From NCBI RefSeq assembly GCF_052113705.1, contig NZ_JBGQOG010000021.1:14824-78823 (forward strand): DNA of 64,000 nt. The letters run 5' to 3'. This document shows, piece by piece, positions 59,495 through 64,000 of this stretch. The notes below the pieces were generated by a model that was not told the origin of the DNA, did not search any database, and worked only from the letters and a program-made list of their open reading frames with translations. The position numbers and the translations under genes are program-made. The stretch comes from JBGQOG01 sp052113705. GTDB lineage: Bacteria > Pseudomonadota > Alphaproteobacteria > Rhodobacterales > Rhodobacteraceae. Within the stretch, counting starts at the first letter, position 1. The number at the start of each line of letters is the position of its first letter.

Positions 59495-60493
59495 TTAAAC
59501 GTGCAGTGTCCGGTATCTTTCGAAAGCTGCAAAGACCAGTTTCTGCGAAGGCATGCCCATTTTGAGCATGGCCGATTTCAGCTGATCCTGAACCGTATAG
59601 AGGCTGGTTCCCGTGCTGTGGGCAAAGGCCGAAAGTGGCAGGCACGACAGGATTGCGTGGACCACCTTGCTCTCTGCCGGGGTGATCCCGAACGGCGAGC
59701 AAAAGGCGGCGACCTGCTCTAGGTCGGGCGGGGTGATGGTCAGCTGTGTGATCGTCAGGATACTGCGGCGCGGTCCGATCCGCCTCCCGCCAGAGGTCCA
59801 GCGCCGCAGGGCGTAGAGTGCATTGCTGTCGACGTGCCGCAGATAGAGGGCCGTTGCTTCGGGATCAACGTCCCCGGAGCGCTGAAAGGCTGCGAGACGC
59901 AGATTTTCATGCGGATCAGCGCAAGTCAGCCAGCCATCGGGCGAAAGCCGGAACCAGCCCTCGCCCAGCAATTGCCTGGCAGAGCGGTTCAATTCCACGA
60001 GCCGGTTGCCGTCCAACACGAAGACGGCTGATGCGAAAAGATCGATGGCCTCTGCCCGGGAAGGGTCAGCCCTGTCAAGTCCCGCCCGCGCGGCGCCGAG
60101 CCTGAACGCACGCAGCAAATGAGGTGCCAGTGTCTCCAGCAGCTTGACGGCCGGAAGCTCGATGCCCCGGTCTGGCCGTGACGAGGCGATGCCGAACCAG
60201 CCGACATTCTCGCCGAAACTCAGGTTGCAACCATGGATGTCATGGATCCCGAAGCGCGGCAGGAGTTCCTGATGAATCCTGCTCTCCCGCGCCTCAGCGG
60301 CTGAGACATAGACCCGCTCAGAGCACAGCCTGCCCGCAGCGCGCGCCATGACCCTCGGCACCCGGAAATCGTCATGGGCATATTCGTCGAGATAGACCTG
60401 CGCGAAGTCCGGATCGCCGCGCACGAAAAGGTTCACATGGGCATGACCGGATGATCTCGACACCAGAAACATGTGGACACTCGCCCCATCCAC
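59495..60493 (-). CDS. LuxR-type HTH regulator, N-terminus uncertain
   Basis: A 332-residue regulator from a GTG at 60493. The C-terminal helix-turn-helix is degenerate LuxR-like (GITPASESKVVHAILSCLPL approximated by ITPAESKVVHAILSCLPLSA, then TSLYTVQDQLKSAMLKMGM). A central stretch (EAIDLFASAVFVLDGNRLVE, LNRSARQLL) looks like a PAS fold. In the same frame, typical N-terminal sequence (RAIELVDGILHQIYEAAAEP) continues upstream of the GTG to about 60590 with no ATG, GTG or TTG. So the real start may be a rare CTG (60580) or lost by a frameshift. Probably regulates the lipoprotein gene downstream. Confidence 0.8.
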   Translation of the reverse strand: MDGASVHMFLVSRSSGHAHVNLFVRGDPDFAQVYLDEYAHDDFRVPRVMARAAGRLCSERVYVSAAEARESRIHQELLPRFGIHDIHGCNLSFGENVGWFGIASSRPDRGIELPAVKLLETLAPHLLRAFRLGAARAGLDRADPSRAEAIDLFASAVFVLDGNRLVELNRSARQLLGEGWFRLSPDGWLTCADPHENLRLAAFQRSGDVDPEATALYLRHVDSNALYALRRWTSGGRRIGPRRSILTITQLTITPPDLEQVAAFCSPFGITPAESKVVHAILSCLPLSAFAHSTGTSLYTVQDQLKSAMLKMGMPSQKLVFAAFERYRTLHV

Positions 60494-61156
60494 CAGTCCC
60501 GCGAGTGCATCGGCAACCTGCGACCAACCTTCGGGCTCGGCCGCTGCCTCGTAGATCTGGTGAAGGATGCCGTCTACCAGTTCTATTGCCCGCGCCTTTC
60601 GATCATCACAACCCTGATCACTCCGGGCCCCAAACCCGGTGCCCCAGATTGACCAGCGGAGTTCAGCCTACCAAATGAAGTCCCTTTGACAATGGAATTG
60701 TCGTATCGCAGCTCTTCCCGACGACATGCTCCGGCATCCGTCCAAGCATTACCGCGATCTCCTGCATGACCGATGGGCCCGCCACCCGCTTCGGGAAAGC
60801 TGCAGCCCTGCGCATCTGGGGCCAGGCCGGCCTTTCGGCGGCCGTCACGCCGCTCCGGTATAGGCGGTCCTAAGAGGTTCACCACGCGGCCGTCCGCCAT
60901 TTCGCACGGCGCGCCTTCCATCTAAGCGCGCGCAGCCCATCCGGTCAATCGCGTCTCGGTCCAGCAGATCGCCGTTGCGCGCAACATCTGGCAAATTCGC
61001 GGCGTGGATCTTTGGTGCTCGGCCGCAGGCGCATTTGATGTACAGCGACAAAGGATTGGAAGGAAGATAGTGCTGAGGTCTATTGCCAGCCAGCGCCTGC
61101 AGTTCGCGTTGCAACTTGGCCAAGACCAATCTACGTCTTTTCCACCACCGATAGTG
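60494..61156. other. intergenic region, no gene recognised
   Basis: About 660 bp; the first ~100 bp belong to the in-frame N-terminal extension of the LuxR-type gene. Minus-strand frames at 60663-60848 and nearby have coding-like composition but no recognised family. Confidence 0.4.
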
Positions 61157-61516
61157 TCAGCCTTCGACAACAGCTTGGCTAAGATCCATCCCCCTTTTGG
61201 TCATCACTACATCCAGCCGCTTGAAAAACGAAAACAGGTCAGCGGTGGAGATATCCACCTCAACCGCCCGAACTTTACTCGGAGCCATCAGATCATCATC
61301 CTCACCGGATATCAGGTAAGCCACTACGCAAACCCTATCCACGGCACGGCCATGGTTACCCGAGAACCCCAGACGAATGCCGGCGAGCACTTCCCCACTT
61401 TCGCAAAGGCACTTGGATTTCAAGAAATCAACGAAGCGCAATTCGTCTGCACGATCAGCAGCAACACTGCCGGTGTAGTCGTCGTATTGCACGTGAGCCT
61501 GAAAAGTATCTGACAT
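61157..61516 (-). CDS. hypothetical protein
   Basis: A 119-residue acidic cytoplasmic protein without recognised family (MSDTFQAHVQYDDYTGSVAA...). Segments KSKCLCESGEVLAGIRLGFS and MAPSKVRAVEVDISTADLFS suggest an alpha/beta fold. Lies alone in a sparse region with GC below its surroundings, which fits recent acquisition. It is plausible as a gene because of its composition, but unproven. Confidence 0.55.
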   Translation of the reverse strand: MSDTFQAHVQYDDYTGSVAADRADELRFVDFLKSKCLCESGEVLAGIRLGFSGNHGRAVDRVCVVAYLISGEDDDLMAPSKVRAVEVDISTADLFSFFKRLDVVMTKRGMDLSQAVVEG

Positions 61517-62086
61517 ATTACAAACCCTAGCTTCAGCGGAATCTACCTTAAGGCCTAAGACATCAAGATCAAGACAGGTTTAGGCTAGTCTTGGGAACGA
61601 TATTTCCACATTGGCACATCGCCAGCAACTGGATCTGCGCACCGAAAGGGCTACACCCGGGTCCTGCCCACTGCTCCTCAGCCGCGCGATCTGTCAGCGC
61701 GGCTCTTGACTAACCAATAGGCCTCTGCGACGTCGTGGTTTACCTTCTCCTCATAAGTATTCCACAATACTCATGCATTTGCACTCATGCATTTGCGGAA
61801 GCGGGCACGGCAAAAGACTGCCGGGATAAGTTCGAGATCTTTGGAGAATGCGCTGGATCAGTGCTTGTCCCGGCAGCAGCTGCGTGGATTGCTTGTCATG
61901 GGTTCGCGAAAAATCCGCAAGAAAGATAGCTGTACAGATGAAACCCGTGGGGCACTGTTACACAAATTCGTTGCAGAACGGGTGACCTGCCCCCCGCGAG
62001 ATCCCTCAGTCTGATGTAGAGTCTGCTCAACCGCTGCTCTGCCTACCAGCTCTGGACCGCCCGAAGCTGGAGTTTTCGGGCTTTGG
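61517..62086. other. intergenic region with a likely IS3 terminal repeat
   Basis: About 570 bp. TGACCTGCCCCCC at 61983-61995 resembles the terminal repeat of IS407-group IS3 elements and may be the outer end of the remnant at 62087. Nothing else was recognised. Confidence 0.4.
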
Positions 62087-62188
62087 TCACGATGACGGGC
62101 TGGCTACGTCATCGGGAAAGTGCAATGCGCTCGGGACGTTGTATCCGATGGCGCTGTGTGGTCTGTCGTCGTTGTAGTGTCTACGCCA
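62087..62188 (-). pseudogene. second IS3-family (IS407-group-like) OrfB C-terminal remnant
   Basis: Encodes WRRHYNDDRPHSAIGYNVPS followed by ALHFPDDVASPSS and a stop, the C-terminus of IS407-group OrfB. It is cut at 62188, right where the end of the other IS3 element begins. Confidence 0.75.
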
Positions 62189-62218
62189 TGAGCTGCTGCC
62201 GGTTTCGTGGACAGCAGG

Positions 62219-62540
62219 TTAAGCTAGCATAGCGCGGGCCTCGAACTCCATCGGGCTGAGGTAGCCCAGTTTTGAATGCCTGCGCCGAGGGTTGTAGAAG
62301 CGCTCGATGTAGTCGAACACGTCAGCACGAGCTTCGTCTCGGGTGCGGTAGACCTTGCGGGCCGTGCGTTCGGTCTTCAGCGACGAGAAGAAGCTTTCCA
62401 TCGCGGAATTGTCCCAGACGTTTCCGGCCCTACTCATTGAGCAGGTGATGCCCCTCGCCATCGGGCTCGAACCGATGGCGCCACGATGGCTCGATCGGCC
62501 AGAAGCCGTTGAAACTGCTCGCTAGTGTATTGCGATCCCT
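62219..62540 (-). pseudogene. IS3-family transposase OrfB, C-terminal piece with frameshift
   Basis: Reads QGSQYTSEQFQRLLADR, then a 38-bp palindromic insertion (62453-62490) shifts the frame, then GITCSMSRAGNVWDNSAMES with the catalytic Glu and finally RRRHSKLGYLSPMEFEARAM. Broken by both the insertion and the IS110 element. Confidence 0.82.
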
Positions 62541-62557
62541 GGACGCCCTTCTAAGAG

Positions 62558-63634
62558 TCAAGCGGCGATCTGGCTTTGGTTGATCTCCCGATGCCGCCTC
62601 ATGATGATGCCGAAGACTTCGCGGGCAATATAGCGTTTGAGGCAGCGAATGGCCTCCAGCTTGGAATGGCCCGCAGCGATGCGTTTGGCGACGTAGTCCT
62701 GCGAACGTGGGTCCAGTCTCAGGCGCCCGATGGCGATGATGTGGATGGCGCTGTTGGCCGCGCGATCGCCTCCCCTATTCAACCTGTGCCGCACCGTCTT
62801 TCCTGATGAGGCCGGGACCGGGCTGACGCCGCACAATGCCGCGAAGCTAGCCTCGGATTCTAGCCGGTCCGGGTTGTCCCCAGCCGTGAGCAGCAACTGC
62901 GCCGCGCTGTTCAAACCGATCGCGGTTTGGGCCAGCAGCTCCGGGGCCAGATCCTTGACGATGGCACCGATCATGTCGTCCAGGTCGGAGACCTCGTCAT
63001 GCAATTCGAGATAGCGCCGCGCGAGGGACTTGAGCGAGATCCGGTAGGCCTCCTCGACCTGGCGATATGCCGTGAGATCGGGGCGCCACGCGGCAAGTGT
63101 GCGGATCAGCTGCATCCGCGTCATGGATCGCAACGGCTCCCGGATCTTGTCGGGCGCGCAGACGATCGTCATCTGGATCATTTGCAGCGCAATTCGGCGC
63201 GCTTGAACAGCCGTCTTGCGGCAAACCCTCAGAACCCGAAGACTTTCGACCATTCCGTCCCGGCTGCGCGGTGTGACCGTGTGGCGCTCCGCGAATGCTG
63301 CATGAGCCGCGCTTTCCGCGTCATAGTCGTCGTTCTTGCCGCGTCGGCGGCGGTCGAGTTTGTCTGGCGCGGTCACTTCCAGCACCTCGACACCCGCGGC
63401 TTGCAGGTAGCGCAGCAGCCCGGCGCCGTAACTTCCCGAGCACTCAACCCCAACACGTCGAAGATCGCCGAAGGACCTCATCCACGCCAGCATCAAGCGA
63501 TAACCATGCCGCGTTGTCGGGAAGCTCTCGGTGCCGAGAACACGGTCACGATGATCAACGACAGCCGCGACATGCAAATCCTTGTGCGTGTCGACGCCGC
63601 CGATGACGTGAGTTTCTGCTGGGTGTGCTGCCAT
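62558..63634 (-). CDS. IS110-family transposase (second copy)
   Basis: A 358-residue DEDD recombinase. N-terminal domain: VIGGVDTHKDLHVAAVVDHR (Asp), VECSGSYGAGLLRYL (Glu) and KNDDYDAESAAHAAFAERHT (paired Asp). C-terminal domain: FAALCGVSPVPASSGKTVRH with the Ser region, RLNRGGDRAANSAIHIIAIG. The gene fills most of the element, 17 bp from its left end, leaving 289 bp upstream as the non-coding end. The frame is intact. Confidence 0.93.
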   Translation of the reverse strand: MAAHPAETHVIGGVDTHKDLHVAAVVDHRDRVLGTESFPTTRHGYRLMLAWMRSFGDLRRVGVECSGSYGAGLLRYLQAAGVEVLEVTAPDKLDRRRRGKNDDYDAESAAHAAFAERHTVTPRSRDGMVESLRVLRVCRKTAVQARRIALQMIQMTIVCAPDKIREPLRSMTRMQLIRTLAAWRPDLTAYRQVEEAYRISLKSLARRYLELHDEVSDLDDMIGAIVKDLAPELLAQTAIGLNSAAQLLLTAGDNPDRLESEASFAALCGVSPVPASSGKTVRHRLNRGGDRAANSAIHIIAIGRLRLDPRSQDYVAKRIAAGHSKLEAIRCLKRYIAREVFGIIMRRHREINQSQIAA

Positions 63635-63923
63635 CCGACTATCCTTTCCTGGGCGGCCTGTCTGTTTTGTGCTCCGAAGGATGCAGGGACAGGACAGTCA
63701 TGGGACCGGATGGTCATGCCCTTCTTGGGTCACGGCAGCACCTTCGAGGCAAAGCCTCGCCGCAGGACGTTCCCGGATGATCGACAGGTCTAGGGAAAGA
63801 CACGTGTTGGATCGATCGGAGTGAGGGTCAGATCACACCAGAAAGCCCTGCGGCACCAACCCAGCGAATGGTCGATCGGTGTTTGAGTCAAACCATCCGA
63901 GAACTGGCATTGATCGTATGACT
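63635..63923 (-). ncRNA. candidate bridge RNA region of the IS110 element
   Basis: The 289-bp end upstream of the transposase start, where IS110-group elements encode their bridge RNA. Donor-loop candidate: ACAGTCAT (63696-63703; reverse complement matches the element's right end ATGACT), a hairpin at 63701-63720, then GCCCTTCT (63720-63727), identical to the left end at 62544-62551. Target-loop candidate: AGGGA (63792-63796; complement of TCCCT in the left flank) and GATCGGAGTG (63814-63823; 9 of 10 to the reconstructed right target half). No RNA evidence; boundaries unknown. Confidence 0.5.
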
Positions 63924-64000
63924 ATCCGAGTGGTGCAACAGCGCATCGGCCTTGCCGCGCCGCCAGACCGCCATCATCAGCGCGTCCATGACCAGTGATG
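63924..64000 (-). pseudogene. IS3-family transposase OrfB, internal piece (partial)
   Basis: Reads VMDALMMAVWRRGKADALLH followed by HSD up to the IS110 junction; continues past the right edge of the window. Confidence 0.8.

Larger units (their letters stand above)
62541..63923 (-). mobile_element. IS110-family element, 1383 bp
   Basis: Boundaries are deduced from the interrupted IS3 orfB: removing 62541-63923 restores ...HHSD-QGSQYTS... in frame. There are no terminal inverted repeats and no target duplication, as usual for IS110; a CT lies at both junctions (62538-62539 and 63922-63923). Boundary uncertainty is 1-2 bp. Confidence 0.85.
62196..64000 (-). mobile_element. IS3-family element interrupted by an IS110 element (partial)
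   Basis: The outer end is near 62196 (TGCCGGTTTCGTGGACAG). orfB appears in two pieces, 62219-62540 and 63924-64000, split by the IS110 element at 62541-63923. The right piece reads SLVMDALMMAVWRRGKADAL then LHHSD; the left piece resumes QGSQYTSEQFQRLLADR. The element continues beyond the window. Confidence 0.8.

Noticed and set aside
1..64000. CRISPR arrays, rRNA and tRNA genes
   Set aside because: No regularly spaced direct repeats and no recognisable tRNA or rRNA sequence were seen by eye.

Overview
The window reads as part of a replicon (plasmid or chromid) of an alphaproteobacterium of the Rhodobacterales/Paracoccaceae type. The signs are a RepABC-type RepA running off the left edge, a large ParB-like protein, an H-NS-family silencer, high GC throughout, Rhodobacter/Paracoccus-style denitrification genes and many IS remnants. 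No rRNA, tRNA or CRISPR array was seen. The placement is an inference from gene families, not from a database match.

Layout. (1) 1-10.4 kb, plasmid maintenance: partial repA, a Fic protein, a methylase-like protein, a DUF3768 operon, an H-NS-like gene, parB and an M48 lipoprotein. A 263-bp leader is duplicated almost exactly in front of the DUF3768 operon and in front of parB. (2) 10.8-16.0 kb: a LacI-type repressor divergent from an inositol/rhizopine-like catabolic operon (IolE-like, Gfo/Idh/MocA, sugar-binding protein, IolH/MocC-like) that has a binding protein but no ABC permease or ATPase in the window. (3) 16.4-19.8 kb: an XRE-ImmA/IrrE protein coupled to a PIN-domain protein, divergent from DUF2188, a 68-residue protein and a Zn-finger-like protein of unknown function. 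(4) 20.3-29.0 kb: DapA-like lyase, aldehyde dehydrogenase, DAO-type oxidase and LysR, followed by a complete glycine-betaine-type ABC transporter. (5) 29-32.5 kb: gene remnants, an IS5-family element, a RelE/HTH toxin-antitoxin pair and a short tyrosine recombinase. (6) 32.7-40.2 kb: redox module A (flavodoxin, two aldo/keto reductases, cytochrome P460-like and DUF4405 b-type proteins, LysR, MFS, hydrolase).

(7) 40.6-42.4 kb: an IS110-family transposase and an IS1182 remnant. (8) 42.4-52.5 kb, a denitrification island: nirK-nirV, nnrS, pseudoazurin, nnr, a DUF1858 gene, norCBQD and two small membrane proteins. Three FNR/NNR-type boxes sit in front of nirK, between pseudoazurin and nnr, and in front of norC. 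Together these genes would reduce nitrite to NO and NO to N2O under NO-responsive control, with pseudoazurin as electron donor. (9) 52.8-57.1 kb: redox module B (SDR, LysR, hydrolase, cytochrome P460-like, DUF4405), a paralogue of module A. (10) 57.1-61.5 kb: sparse region with a lipoprotein, a LuxR-type regulator and a small hypothetical protein. (11) 62.0-64.0 kb: nested IS elements, an IS110 element inserted cleanly into an IS3-family orfB next to a second IS3 remnant.

The most interesting signals are the IS110 element at 62541-63923, whose 5' non-coding end carries sequence pairs matching its own ends and its insertion site (as expected of a bridge RNA); the duplicated 263-bp leader; the ImmA/PIN-DUF2188 locus; and the paired P460/DUF4405 redox modules.
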